Below, piece by piece: positions 19,032-30,507 of a DNA stretch of 64,000 nt (the stretch's first letter is position 1; every line of letters begins with the position of its first letter). The stretch comes from Lunularia cruciata. Lineage: Eukaryota > Streptophyta > Marchantiopsida > Lunulariales > Lunulariaceae. Location: contig OX419760.1 in the NCBI GenBank assembly GCA_948567375.1, positions 8,432,001-8,496,000 of the forward strand, given 5' to 3'. A program made the position numbers and the translations under genes. The notes below the pieces were generated by a model. The model saw only the letters and a program-made list of their open reading frames with translations. It did not search any database and had not been told where the DNA came from.

Positions 19032-22000
19032 ATGGGGAAACTTCCGGTTTTCTTTGGCAAGGATGGAGAAGATGTGGAGGCCTTTGTGAGAGACTTCAAG
19101 AGAGCTTGCATAGGAAACAATGAGAGGAGGAAGAATGAGTGGGCCTCATTATTACCAGATTTCTTTGAGGATGCAGCACTTACATGGTATGAGTCAGAAT
19201 ACCAAAAGAGAGAGAGGAGAGAGGGGGAAGAGGAGTCTTGGGAGACTTTGACTTCAGCACTCATTGAGAACTTTCTTCCTGATGAGAGTTATGAGAGATT
19301 GATGAGTGAGGTTACATTTCTCAAGCAAGGAGATGGAGAGAAAGTGAGGGTCTATGTGGAAAGAGTGGAAAAGTTGGAGTCCAGATTTCGCATAGTGTTG
19401 AGGAAGGGTGGGGATGATGTGGAGACTACAATGATTGGCATAGGGGCTATGCTCACCAAGAATTTTGTGGGAGGATTGAGACCACAAATTAGAAGCAAGG
19501 TGAGATATGAGAAACCTTCTTCCAAGGTTGAAGCTATCAAGATCGCAATTCGTATGGAGGAGAGTTTGGAAGGGGATGAGAGTGATTTGGTGGTGAAGGA
19601 GGTTGTGCATCCTCCTCAAGGCTACAAGTATGGTGGAACTTCTGATACTTTGGTGACAAGGGTTGCACCACAAGTAGTAGTTGCTCCAGTTCTTGCACCT
19701 CCACCAAAAGATCCACTCCAAACCATCACAGAACAACTTGCGGATCTCAAGATCAATGTGGTGCAACTATGGGAGAAGAGAGAGGTGGATCAGAATGTAG
19801 GGAGAGGACCTAGGAGTTATGGAAACTATCCATATAGAGGAGGCCAACCAGCCAACAATTTCAATGATAGAAATTGTTTTGGTTGTGGAGGAAGAGGCCA
19901 TATCCAAAGGAATTGCCCAAATTCCACTTACCATGGAGGAAGGGGTTATGAGGGAGCCAATAGAGGGAAAGAGGGAGGTAGTGAAACCCAAGTGGCTCCT
20001 AATCCCAACAAAGGTAAGGGGATAGCATCCATATATGTGGTTGAGAGCAAGTATGAGAAGGGAGAGTGCTCAAACTCCAAGGGTCTTAATTTGGAGCTTT
20101 TGGCACAAGAGAAGAAGAGAGCTCGTTTTGCAGAGGATGTTCACTCTTCTCAAGGATTCACTTCAAGCAAGGATACTCCTATGTCTACTAGGAGCACTCA
20201 CACCTCAACACCATCAACAACAAAGACTCCAAGGAAGAAGTTGGGGATGGAGGACTTCTTGATCTCAAAGCAACAATGGAACTACAATGTGTTGGAGGAT
20301 GTTGGTAGTCACAAGGCTAACATCACAGTGGGCCAATTAATTGCTTTGAACCCTACCTTGAGAAAGGAGCTTAGAGGTGGTTTGAGTTCTACAAGGAGCA
20401 AAAAGAAGAAGAAGGCAAAAGTTCCAGTATCAATGGGGGTGGTGGATGCCAAGCCAGCACCATGGGAGGCTTGTGAATATGCCTCCAAGATTGATGTGAG
20501 AGTGAATGGTCACAACATCAAGGATGCATTGGTTGATGGAGGATCAGCAGTGAATGCCATGTCAGAAAGGTTGATGAAGAAGTTGGGTATGATACCCTCA
20601 AGACCTTCAACATTTGTGGTGAGCATGGCAAACAAGCAACAAGTTCGACCAGTAGGGGTGATGGATAAGGTGGTAGTTTCAGTTATGGGAGTTCAAAATC
20701 TCATGACTTTCCAAGTCTTGAAGGATTCAAGCTATGACTTACTTCTTGGGAGGCCATGGTTGAGAGCAGCACGCACAACTGATCGATGGCACAAAGGGTA
20801 CTTGAGGATTGGGCCATCAAACCATAGAGTCACTGTTCCTGTGACTAACACCACCAACACTTCACATTCAGATACCCCATCTTCTAATTATTGGGAATCA
20901 GATTCTGAAGAAGGAGCTTCAGGTGTGGACACAAGCATGGAAGAGGAGACTTCCACGGAGGAAGATGAATCTGAATCTGATTCAGATGTGTATCCCTTGT
21001 GTGCTATGGATTTTGCACCTAAGCCAGAGGTTTTGAAGGACCCAGATAAATCACCATTGACACTTGAGGAGGTAGAGAGAAGGTTATCTACCCTCAAGTA
21101 TGGCCCAAATGTTACCAAGGAGGAGAAGGTGAGATTTGAGGAGATTTTCCGCAAGTTCATCCATGTGTTTGCTTTTAGTTACAAGGATTTGAAGAAAGGC
21201 AACTTGGAGGAGCACAAGATAGAGGTGGAGTCACATGCAAGACCAATCCGCCAAAAGCAACGTCGCATTAGCCCACCAATATCTTTGGTTGTGAAGGAGG
21301 AGATTGATAAGCTCAAGGAGGCTGGATTTATCTTTGAGGTGGAGAATTCAGAATGGGTGTCTCCAATTGTCATTGTGAAGAAAAAGAATGGCAAGCTTCG
21401 GGTATGTGTGGATTACAAGAAGCTTAATGCTGTTACCAAGAAGGACTACTACCCATTGCCATTCATTGATGAGATCTTGGAGGAGGTTGCAGGTCATGAG
21501 AGGTACAGTTTTGGAGATGGTTATAGTGGATATAACCAAATCAAGATTGCACCAGAGCATCAACAACTCACCACATTCACCACACCTTGGGGAACTTACG
21601 CTTTCAAGGTCATGCCTTTTGGGCTTTGCAATGCTCCAGCCACATTCCAACGGTTCATGAACAAGGTATTTGAACCTTTCATTGGGAAATTTGTGAGAGA
21701 TTTCATTGATGACTTTTGTGTCTATGGGAGCAAGGAGGAGCACTTTGAGCACCTAATCAAAGTCTTGCAACGCTTGGATGAGGCAAATGCATCACTCAAC
21801 CGAGAGAAGTGCATTTTTGGATGTGAAGAAGGTCTACTTTTGGGGCACATCATCTCCAAGGATGGAATAGCAGTTGATCCTGAGAAGGTGAGGAAAATCT
21901 CAGACCTTCCATTCCCTTCAAGCTTGACAAAGTTACGCCAATTCTTGGGAATGGTTGGGTACTATAGGAGGTTCATCTTCTCATTTTCCAACAAGGCTTA

Positions 22001-23858
22001 TGCATTGACCATCTACATGAAGAAGGGTGTAGATTACATGGTGATTTTGGAAGACAAGGAGGCTCTCAAAGCTTTTGAGGAGCTCAAGCAATCCCTTGTT
22101 GTAGCTCCAATTCTTGCTAAACCTGATTGGAGTAAGCCTTTCATCCTCTACACTGATGCTTCTAATGTAGCTATAGGATGCACTCTTAGTCAATTAGACC
22201 AAGATGGGCATGATCATCCAATAGCTTATGCTAGTAGGCAGATGGTTTCAGCAGAGAAGAACTACTCTGTCACAGAGAGAGAAGGGTTGGCAGTGATCTT
22301 TGGTCTCAAGAAGTTTAGACACTACTTGATTGGAGGGAAAGCCACAATTGTCACGGATCACAAGGCTTTGAAGTACATCTTCAACAAGCCTAATGTTGAA
22401 GGGAGACTAGCAAGGTGGATGATACTCTTGTCTGAGTATGACTACACAATTGAGGATAGGCCAGGAAAGAAACATGCAAATGCTGATTTGTTATCTAGAG
22501 CCTATGATCATGATGGAGATGAGCCAGTAGATGATTCCTTCCCGGATGAGGAGCTCATGACAATCTCAGTCACTCAAGAGATTCCAATGGAGTACAAGGA
22601 GATTGTGGATTTTGTGACAAGAGGTAACTATCCAGAAGGGATGCATGCTAGGGAGAGGAAGGCCCTTGCAGCAAGATCTAGACCTTACACAATGGTGGAG
22701 GATATTCTTTTTCACCAAGGAGCAGATGGTCTACTTCGAAGAGCAGTGGGTAAGGAAGAGTCTATCCTACTCATAAAGGAGTTTCATGAAGGTTTAGTAT
22801 GTGGAGGACACTTTGCAGGAAAGGTGACTGCTTTCAAGATTCTAGATGCAGGTTACCATTGGAGAGGGATTTTCAAGGATTGTCTTGATTATTGCAAAAC
22901 TTGTCATGTTTGTCAAGCTTTTGCTAGATCGTCTACATCCACTCCACCACTTAGATCAATTCCATTGCTAGGACCTTTTGAGAAGTGGGGAATTGATTTT
23001 GTAGGACCTCTCAATAGAACCCCAAGGAACAATCGGTACATTGTGGTAGTTACTGATTACCTTACCAAGTGGGTTGAGGCTAGACCATTGAGGGACAAGA
23101 ATGAAGATGAAGTGGGTAGATTTCTTTATGAACGCATTATCACTAGGTTTGGATGCCCTTTGGAGTTGGTTTCTGATAGAGGAGGAGAGTTTACAGGAAG
23201 CATTACTACAGCCATGCTACGACATTTCTCTATCACACATAGAGTAACTACATCCTATAAGCCAAATTCCAATGGCTTGGCAGAGAGAACCAATCAGACC
23301 TTGTGCATGATGTTGGCCAAAGATGCAGAAATGGAGGGGGCTAAACATCATTGGGACAAGAGGATTCATGCAGTTTTGTGGGAGTATAGGACAACCATGA
23401 AAACTTCCACTGGATATTCTCCATTCCAATTGGTGTATGGTATTGAGTCTACCTTACCTATTCACTTTGATCTTCCTACCTTCCAAAGCATTCATAGGAG
23501 ATTGAAGAAAGCACAAGGAAGTGATGCAGGGAAGTCAAGGAAGGATCAACTCATGGAGTTGGAAGAGGCAAGAGCAGTTGCTATGGTTCGAGTGGAGCAA
23601 GCCCAAAGGAAACAAAAGGAGAGCTATGACAAGAGGCAAGGCAAGAAGAAGGTGGAGCCTTTCAAAGAAGGTGATTGGGTAATGTTGTTTGATTCCATTC
23701 GATTCAAGAGAGTGCAAAAGAAGTTTTTGCCTAAGTACTTTGGACCTTTCATAGTAGAGAAGGTGTGGGGCAATTACACCTATGATCTCAAGGAGTTGGG
23801 AGGAAGACACTTTGATAGGATTAACCATGATAAGTTGAAGATGTACCATAGAAGGTAG
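19032..23858 (+). CDS. gag-pol polyprotein of copy B (1608 aa, intact)
   Basis: A full set of retrotransposon functions in one frame. Gag core is at ~45-125. The CCHC knuckle CFGCGGRGHIQRNC starts at 282. The protease DGG motif has Asp502 (VDGGSAVNAM). Arg539 sits where copies A, D and F have a stop. An acidic linker spans ~617-655. RT has catalytic FIDD with Asp893/894 and MPFGLCNAPATFQ. RNase H has Asp1042 (YTDAS), Asp1109 and Asp1152. The integrase zinc site is H1252, H1260, C1291, C1294. The core has D1322, D1382 and E1418 (35 residues between the last two, the classic DD35E spacing). A GPF-type C-terminal module ends at the stop, with no chromodomain. All catalytic residues are present. 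With no gag/pol frameshift, the Gag:Pol ratio would need another control. Confidence 0.96.
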   Translation: MGKLPVFFGKDGEDVEAFVRDFKRACIGNNERRKNEWASLLPDFFEDAALTWYESEYQKRERREGEEESWETLTSALIENFLPDESYERLMSEVTFLKQGDGEKVRVYVERVEKLESRFRIVLRKGGDDVETTMIGIGAMLTKNFVGGLRPQIRSKVRYEKPSSKVEAIKIAIRMEESLEGDESDLVVKEVVHPPQGYKYGGTSDTLVTRVAPQVVVAPVLAPPPKDPLQTITEQLADLKINVVQLWEKREVDQNVGRGPRSYGNYPYRGGQPANNFNDRNCFGCGGRGHIQRNCPNSTYHGGRGYEGANRGKEGGSETQVAPNPNKGKGIASIYVVESKYEKGECSNSKGLNLELLAQEKKRARFAEDVHSSQGFTSSKDTPMSTRSTHTSTPSTTKTPRKKLGMEDFLISKQQWNYNVLEDVGSHKANITVGQLIALNPTLRKELRGGLSSTRSKKKKKAKVPVSMGVVDAKPAPWEACEYASKIDVRVNGHNIKDALVDGGSAVNAMSERLMKKLGMIPSRPSTFVVSMANKQQVRPVGVMDKVVVSVMGVQNLMTFQVLKDSSYDLLLGRPWLRAARTTDRWHKGYLRIGPSNHRVTVPVTNTTNTSHSDTPSSNYWESDSEEGASGVDTSMEEETSTEEDESESDSDVYPLCAMDFAPKPEVLKDPDKSPLTLEEVERRLSTLKYGPNVTKEEKVRFEEIFRKFIHVFAFSYKDLKKGNLEEHKIEVESHARPIRQKQRRISPPISLVVKEEIDKLKEAGFIFEVENSEWVSPIVIVKKKNGKLRVCVDYKKLNAVTKKDYYPLPFIDEILEEVAGHERYSFGDGYSGYNQIKIAPEHQQLTTFTTPWGTYAFKVMPFGLCNAPATFQRFMNKVFEPFIGKFVRDFIDDFCVYGSKEEHFEHLIKVLQRLDEANASLNREKCIFGCEEGLLLGHIISKDGIAVDPEKVRKISDLPFPSSLTKLRQFLGMVGYYRRFIFSFSNKAYALTIYMKKGVDYMVILEDKEALKAFEELKQSLVVAPILAKPDWSKPFILYTDASNVAIGCTLSQLDQDGHDHPIAYASRQMVSAEKNYSVTEREGLAVIFGLKKFRHYLIGGKATIVTDHKALKYIFNKPNVEGRLARWMILLSEYDYTIEDRPGKKHANADLLSRAYDHDGDEPVDDSFPDEELMTISVTQEIPMEYKEIVDFVTRGNYPEGMHARERKALAARSRPYTMVEDILFHQGADGLLRRAVGKEESILLIKEFHEGLVCGGHFAGKVTAFKILDAGYHWRGIFKDCLDYCKTCHVCQAFARSSTSTPPLRSIPLLGPFEKWGIDFVGPLNRTPRNNRYIVVVTDYLTKWVEARPLRDKNEDEVGRFLYERIITRFGCPLELVSDRGGEFTGSITTAMLRHFSITHRVTTSYKPNSNGLAERTNQTLCMMLAKDAEMEGAKHHWDKRIHAVLWEYRTTMKTSTGYSPFQLVYGIESTLPIHFDLPTFQSIHRRLKKAQGSDAGKSRKDQLMELEEARAVAMVRVEQAQRKQKESYDKRQGKKKVEPFKEGDWVMLFDSIRFKRVQKKFLPKYFGPFIVEKVWGNYTYDLKELGGRHFDRINHDKLKMYHRR

Positions 23859-23892
23859 AGAGACCTTCACTTTGAGGACAAAGTGAAAACTT

Positions 23893-23906
23893 AGTCCGGG
23901 GGTAAA
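23893..23906 (+). promoter_or_regulatory. Polypurine tract of copy B
   Basis: 'agtccgggggtaaa' directly before the 3' LTR, the expected plus-strand primer. Confidence 0.7.
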
Positions 23907-24585
23907 TGTAACACCCATTTGTGCATGTGTGTGGTATTGTGATATTTAGCTTGGTATTACAAGTACTTAAGAGATATTATTTATATAGAGATAAAGGATG
24001 GTTCTATATTAGTCATGGTTAGCTAAAGTTAGTCATAGCTAAGATAGATGGGACCTTACTTTAGAGGAAGTAGAAAAGATGAGCACCACTATTTTGGATT
24101 TTAGTGTGTTGACTTGGTATTATTCCTAGGTGTTTGGCTTTGGGGAAAGAGTTGAGAACTCTTGGGCCCGCAAGCCTTTTTGTTTTGGATTCTTCTTTAG
24201 TCCAAGGATAGCCCATGTGAAGGAATCCTTGCTTTAGTGGTTGGGTCAAGATAAGGGGAATATGCCCATGTGAATGGATATTCCTTTCTACTTTTTGACT
24301 TTACTTGACTTTTAGTCTAGTAACTTGAGTTACTACGGTAATTAGTAACTTTGGTACGTAACTATTTCACAAGTATATAAACAAGGAGTGAGGAGGTACT
24401 CATCATCCTTTCATTTGCAACTATCTCTCTCTCATTGAGTTCTCTAGTGAGCAATGTCTTGAGTCTTGGAGTGTTAGCCTTGGAGGAGTATGATGGAGTT
24501 GGGGTTCCTTGCCTTCTTAGTCCATGGTGCGCTACCATAATAGCCATCAGAGGTTCATCCTGAGTGAGAGACAGGCCGGCTCACA
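23907..24585 (+). repeat. 3' LTR of copy B (679 bp)
   Basis: TGTAACACCC to GGCTCACA, followed by gtgc, which repeats the four bases before the 5' LTR. Confidence 0.96.
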
Positions 24586-26310
24586 GTGCATCCTCCACAA
24601 CTCTACAATTATGGTGGAACTTCTAATTCTTTGGCAGCAAGGGCGGCACTACAAGTAGTAGTTGTTTTAATTCTTCCACCTTTGCTAAAAATCTTCTTCA
24701 AATTATCATGGAGCAAGTTCTAGATATCAAGTCAATATAGTGCAACTATGAGAGAAGAGAAACATGGACCAAAATGTTGTGAGAGGGCCAAGGGGTTATA
24801 GAACTATCCATAAAGAGGAGGCAAAGCAACCAATAATAGAAATTCTTTTGGTTGTGGACGTAGAGTTCACATTAGAAGGAATTGCCCAAATTCCACTTAC
24901 CATGGAGGAAAGGGTTATGAGGTGGGCAATAGAGAGAAGGTGAGAGGTAGTGAAACATGTAAAACCCATTTGTGCATGTGTGTGATATTGTGATATTTAG
25001 CTTAGGATAACGAGTACTTGAGAGACATTATTTATATAGATAAAGGATGGTCCTATATTAATCATGATTAGCTAAATTTAGTCATAGCTTAGATAGAGGG
25101 GACCTTACTTTAGAGGAAGTGGAAAAGATGAGCACCACTATTCTGGATTCTAGTGTGTTGACTTGGTATTATTCCTAGGTGTTTGGCTTTGAGGAAAGAG
25201 TTAAGAACTCTTGGGCCCGCAAGCATTTTTGTTTTGGATTCTTCTATAGTCTAAGGATAGCCCATGTGAAGGAATCTTTGATTTAGTCATTGGGTCAAGA
25301 TAAGATCATATGCTTAGTGGAATATGCGCATGTGGATGGATATTCCTTTATAAATTTTGACTTTACTTGACTTTTAGCCTAGTAACTTGAGTTACTTTTG
25401 TAAATAGTAACTTTAGTGCGTAACTATTTCACAAGTATATAAACAAGGGATGAGGAGGTACTCATCATACTTTCACTTGCAACTATCTCTCTCTCATTCA
25501 GTTCTCTAGTGAGCAATGTCTTGAGTCTTGGAGTGTTAGCCTTGGAGGAGTATGATGGAGTTGGGGTTCTTTGCCTTCTTAGTCCATGGTGCGCTACCAT
25601 AATAGCCATTAGGAGTTCATCTTAAGTGAGAGACAGGCCAGCTCACAAACCCAAGTAACTCCTATTCCAAATAGAAGTAAGGAGATAGCATATATAGATA
25701 TGGTTGAGAGCAATTACAAGAAGGGAGGGTACTCAAATTCCAAAGGTCCTTGGAGCTTTTGGCACAAGAAAAGAAGAGTGCCAATTTTGCAGATGATGTG
25801 CATTCTTCTCAAGCATTCATTCCTAATAAGGATAGTCCTATGCCTACTAGGAGTACTCACATCAACATTTCAACACCATCAACAACAAAGACTCCAAGGA
25901 AGAAGTTGGGGATGGATGATTTCTTGATCTCTAAGCAACAATGGGACTAAAATTTGTTGGAAGATGTTGGTAGTTACAAGGTCAACATCATAGTGGGTCA
26001 ATTCACTGCTTTGAATCCTACGTTGAGGAAGGAGCTTAGGGGTGCTTTGAGTTCAACAAGGAGCAAGAGAAAGAAGAAGGCAAAGGAGAAGGATTTGGTA
26101 TCAATAGAAGTAGTAGGTGAAAAATAGGAGGCTTTGTGAATATACCTCCAAGGTTGATGTGAGGGTGAATGGTCAAAACATCAAATGTGCACTTGTTGAT
26201 GGAGGATCTATGGTGAAGAGAGGTTGATAAAGAAGTTGGGTATAATACCCTCTAAACCTTCAACATAATGGTGAGCATGGCAAAAAAGGAAAAAGTTTGA
26301 TCAGTAAGTG
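24586..26310 (+). pseudogene. gag-pro relic of copy F
   Basis: Degenerate family-1 gag and protease region. It is recognisable by CGRRVHI-like remains of the CCHC knuckle near 24855, PRKKLGMDDFLISKQQWD near 25890, and the protease remnant VDGGS near 26200. It is interrupted by the solo LTR at 24958-25647. At 26296 it has gtttga, the same TGA between protease and RT as copies A and D. Multiple indels rule out function. Confidence 0.8.
24958..25647 (+). repeat. Family-1 solo LTR in copy F (690 bp)
   Basis: tgtaaaaccc to ccagctcaca, with no internal sequence attached. The flanks aaca (24954-24957) and aacc (25648-25651) fit a 4-bp duplication of the aacc found at this gag position in copies A and B, with one later change. 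It is a solo LTR produced by LTR-LTR recombination. Confidence 0.9.
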
Positions 26311-26550
26311 TGATGGACAAGGTGATAGTTTTGGTTATGGGAGTTTAAAATCTCATTACTTTCTTAGTCTTGAAAGATTTAATCTATGATTTTCTAATTA
26401 GGAAGCTATAGTTGAGAGCAACACATCCAACTGATTGATGGTGAAAAAGGTACTTGAAAATTAGGCCATCAAACCATCAATTTATAGTTTGTGTGACTCA
26501 CACCACCCACACTTTGCATTCAAATACAACATTTACTAACTAGTGAGAAT

Positions 26551-26592
26551 CAAAGAAGAAGAAGAAGAAGAAGAAGAAGAAGAAGAAGAAGG
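26551..26592 (+). repeat. (GAA)n microsatellite within copy F pol
   Basis: About 13 GAA/AAG units. It lies where the intact element encodes a Glu-rich acidic linker, so it probably grew by slippage from GAA/GAG codons. Confidence 0.85.
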
Positions 26593-28706
26593 ACCTTCAA
26601 GTCTGGACACAAGGATGGAGGAGAGACCTTATTAGAGGAGGATGACTTTGAATCTGATGTAGATGTGTATTCTTTGTGTGCGATGGATTTGTGCCTAAGG
26701 TGAAGGCTTTGAAAGACCTTAATGAATCACACTAGAGGAGATAGAGGAACGGATATACCGTCACGTGTGGTCCAAATGTTACAAAGGAGAAGAAGGTAAG
26801 ATTTGAAGATATTTTTTGCAAGTTTATCCATGTGTTTGCTTTTAGTTACAAAGATCTCAAGAAAGTCACCTTGGAGGAGCACCAAATAAAGATGGAGTCT
26901 CATGTAAGAGTAGGCCACCAAAAGCAATGTTGCATTAGCCCACCAATAGTTTTGATGTTCAAGAAGATTGATGAGTTGAAGGAAGCCGGGTTTATCTTTG
27001 AGGTGGAGAATTTAGAAGGGCTATATCTGATTTTGATTATGAAGAAAATGAATGGTAAACTTTGGATATATCTGGATTTCAAGAAGTTCAATATTGTTAC
27101 AAAGAAGGATTACCACCCTTTACCATTCATTGGTAAGATCCTTGTGGAGATTGTGTGTCATGAGAGGTATAGATTTGGAGATGGTTATAGTGGCTATAAC
27201 CAACACAAGATTGCTCTAGATCATCAACAACACACCACATTCATCACTTTGGGGGACTTATGCTTCCAAAGTGAGGCTTTTAGACTTTGCAATGCTCTAG
27301 TCACACTCCAACAATTCATAAACAAGGTGTTTGAACCTTTTGAAGCTTGTGAGAGATTTCATTGATAAATTTTGTATATATGGGAGTAAGGAGGAGCACT
27401 TGATCAAGGTCTTGCAATGCATCACTCAACCCAGAGAAGTGAATCTTTGGTTGTGAAGAGGGTCTACTTTTGGGGTATATCATTTCCAAGGATGGAATAG
27501 TATTGGATCTTGAAAATGTGGAGGAAATCCCAAACCTCCCATTCTCTTCAAGCTTGACAATAACATATGCTAGTAGATAAATGGTCTTAGTGGAGAGAAA
27601 ATATTCAGTCATAGAAAGGAATTGGCAATGATTTTTGGTCTCAAGAAGTTAGACATTACTTGATTGAAGGGAAGGCCACCATTTTCAAAGATCACAAGGC
27701 TTTGAAGTACATCTTCAACAAGCTTAATGTTGAAGGAAGGCAAGCAAGGTGGATGATACTCTTGTTTGAGTATGATTACACCATTGAGGACAGGCCAAGG
27801 AAGAAACATGATAAATGATAATTTGTTATTTAGGGCCTATGATCATGATGGAGACGAGCTAGTGGATTATTCCTTCCTAAATGAAGAGCTCATGACAATC
27901 TCAATCATTCAAGAGATTCCAATGGAATACAAGGAGGTTGTGGACTTTGTTACAAGAGATAACTATCCAAAGAAGATGCATGATAAGGAGAAGAAGGCTC
28001 TTGTAGCAAGATCTAGATCTTACACAATGTGAAGAATATACTTTTTCACCAAGGAGTAGATGGTCTACTTTGAAGAGTAATGGGTAAGGAAGAGTCTATC
28101 CTACTTATGAAGGAGTTTCATGATGGTTTGGTGTGTGGATATCACTTTGCAAGAAAGGTGATTTTTTTCAATATTCTAAGTGTAGGTTACTATTGGAGAT
28201 GGATTTTTAAGGATTGCCTTGATTATTGCAAAACTTGCAATGCTTGTCAAGCTTTCGTTAAATATTTTACTTCCACTCCACCTTTTAGATCAATTCTATT
28301 ACTAAGAATTAAAAAAATGGAGAATTGACTTTGTAGATTTCTCAATAGAATCCCAAAGAACAATTGATATATTTTGGTTCTTATTGATTACCTTACCAAG
28401 TGGGTTGAGGCTAGAGCATTGAGAGACAAGAATAAAAATGAAGTTGATAGAATTTTTTATGAATGCATAATCACTAGGTTTGGTTGCCCTTTGGAGTTGG
28501 TTTTAGATAGAGAAGGAGATTTTATACAAAGCATCACTAGAGCCATATTGTGATATTTCTCTATCACACATAGAGTGACCACATCATATAAGTCGAACTC
28601 CAATGGCTTGGCATAAGGACACCAATCAGACCTTTAGACACCAAAGATGTAGAAATGGATGGAGCTTAAAATCATTTGAAAAAGAGGATTCATGCAATCT
28701 TATTGG
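26593..28706 (+). pseudogene. pol relic of copy F, up to the Element 2a insertion
   Basis: Fragments aligned to copy B: FAFSYKDLKKVTLEEHQIKM (26832), GDGYSGYNQHKIALDHQQ (27180), LNEELMTISIIQEIPMEY (27870), the integrase zinc region DYCKTCNACQAF (28220) and TKWVEARALRDKN (28395). Frames break every few hundred bases, and about 250 bp of RNase H is missing near 27560. It ends at 28706, where Element 2a is inserted, and resumes at 38157. Confidence 0.85.
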
Positions 28707-29149
28707 TGTCACGCCATTTGTAGTGTCGCATCTAGATGCTCGGACATTGGAGTTCCAATGATACTAGTTAGAGTTGTTCCAGCAATTTCTCAAAGACTAC
28801 TTTCCGACGGTTTGATTTTGTGTTTGGGGTACTGACTTCACGGTGAGGCCCACCGTCACTTTGCACCGTTTGCACCATCAGTGGGACTGTTAGGGTTCAG
28901 ACCTAGCTCGAGTCCAAGGAGTATACTTTTGAAGTGCAGCTCCAAAGAGCTCAATTCTCTGATGTTGAGCCTCCAAGTTCCTGGCTATGGTGGACAAAGG
29001 CCGGTGAGTGTCACCTGGATTCTCTTGGCTAGAGTGGGTGGGGCTTGACTATAATCAGTGCCCAATTGCTGGCAATTTATAGAGTGATAGATCAAGTAGT
29101 GATTTGAGTTGAGTTGAGTTGAGTTGAGAGTGGTAAACAATCTGATTAT
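28707..29149 (+). repeat. Terminal repeat A1 of Element 2a
   Basis: Starts tgtcacgccatttgtag and matches 37603-38050 along its length, apart from about 20 bp missing near 28880. It contains a (gagtt)n run at 29105-29129. Unlike a normal 5' LTR it ends at 'tctgatta' without the B segment that follows A2 on the right. No clear primer-binding site follows. Confidence 0.85.
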
Positions 29150-30507
29150 ATCAAAGAAGTGAAATTAAAGGGAAATTGGGTATAGGAACTTTGAGTGTTG
29201 GTGGTATTTCCAAGCTCGGTGGATCGTTGGTAGGTCAATTGAAATTCAGTTTTTCCCTGGTGTGCAGAAGTTTGTTGCTTGATGGAGATTTGGTAGTAAG
29301 GCAGATGGTGTGCGAAAGCACTGGCTAATTTTTGAGCACAAAAGGAGCAAATTTTGAGCAGTGGTTATGATTTTGAGCTCTGGAGGTGAAGGCATGACCA
29401 ATTTGTTGCAAGTTGGGCTCAAAAAGTAAAATTGAAGGTAGATTTGAGAAGCTATTCTTGTGAATTTGTGATTTGGAGAAACTCATGTTTTTAATTTGGC
29501 TCAAGTGAAGAGTTAGCGGGGGATTTGGTGGTCAGCCAAATTTAGGGTTTATGTCAGATTTTGGCTGGATTTGGAGGAGTTTCACTATTTGGCCAAATTT
29601 GGAGGGGTTTTGCTAATTTGGAGGACTTTCGCCAAATTTTGGAGGAGGTTCAAAGTGGCAAGAAGAAAGGCTTCATTTAGGCATTAAGAGGCTTTGAGGC
29701 ATAGAGCTATGAGAGGCTACAAAGGCCTAGAAGCTAGCTAGTTTAGAGTAGATATTGTTCATTGGTTGGCAAAATCTGCCTTTATTGCTAGATTGTGCGC
29801 AACAGGGTTTGACCCCTAGATCTCTTGTTCCTAGATTGGTGCCCTAGCCAACTGGTCCACCCTCACTTGTTGTCCTGGTGACTGTACCACTGTTATCTAT
29901 ACACTTGTAGATTTCGCTAGGAGAGGTAGTTTGATCCCATTCTTGGTGATCATGGTAGCTTAGGACTTAGATACAACCTTTTCTTATGTCAAATGCCAAA
30001 TGGTGGTAGAGTCAATCTTGTGTTGTTTTATGAGATGGAGGTTTTTGTTTAGATTTCTAGTGATTGGACCCCCTCCATTCTCTGCTTCTTGTTTGTGCAC
30101 CACGTTTGTGTGAGATGCCATGAATTTTGAGCGTTGGTGCTCTGGTGTGCTCTTGGTAGTGAGGCTAGAGTGATGACCAGTCAGACTATCTTTGTTTCTC
30201 TCCGGTGAGGTAGGAAGTGATGACTTGCAGACCGTAAGGGTGCATGTTGTGATGGCAGGTTATAGGTTGCCCTTTCCCCTAGTGTAGTTATCTTGGTTAG
30301 AGTTACATTAGTGGGTGGTGCTTAGTTGGTGTTTGCACTTGGTGGTGTTGGCACTTGCGGTTGCAATTTGTGGTTCCGGTTTGTGGTTGCGGTTGTGGTT
30401 ACTTTGTCACAACGGAGTTCTTTGGGGATTCCAAAAGAGATAGCCTTGTAGCCCGCAATGGGTTTACTCGGAGTGGTACTTGGTATCAGCCTATATCTCA
30501 GGTCCCA
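29150..30507 (+). other. Leader region of Element 2a, no gene seen
   Basis: About 1.36 kb between A1 and the gag start without a supported frame. 30240-30330 matches the leader of copy 2b (14400-14520, reversed). The part at 29500-29700 has internal repetition of 'tttggaggagttt' and 'ccaaattt'. A frame at 30355 leads into gag, but the gag start is better placed at ATG 30508. Confidence 0.6.

Larger units (their letters stand above)
16784..24585 (+). mobile_element. Family-1 copy B: intact, young, potentially autonomous Ty3/gypsy element
   Basis: A complete 7802-bp element flanked by the 4-bp duplication gtgc (16780-16783 and 24586-24589), inserted in the gag region of copy F. Both LTRs are 679 bp and differ at one position (aaagata versus aaggata). 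The primer site, leader ORFs, a single uninterrupted 1608-residue gag-pol frame and the polypurine tract are all present. Nothing in the sequence shows it to be defective. Confidence 0.95.

Noticed and set aside
29780-29900. A possible tRNA-like segment (cagggtttgacccct resembles a T-arm)
   Set aside because: No matching acceptor, D-arm or anticodon arm can be folded around it on either strand.
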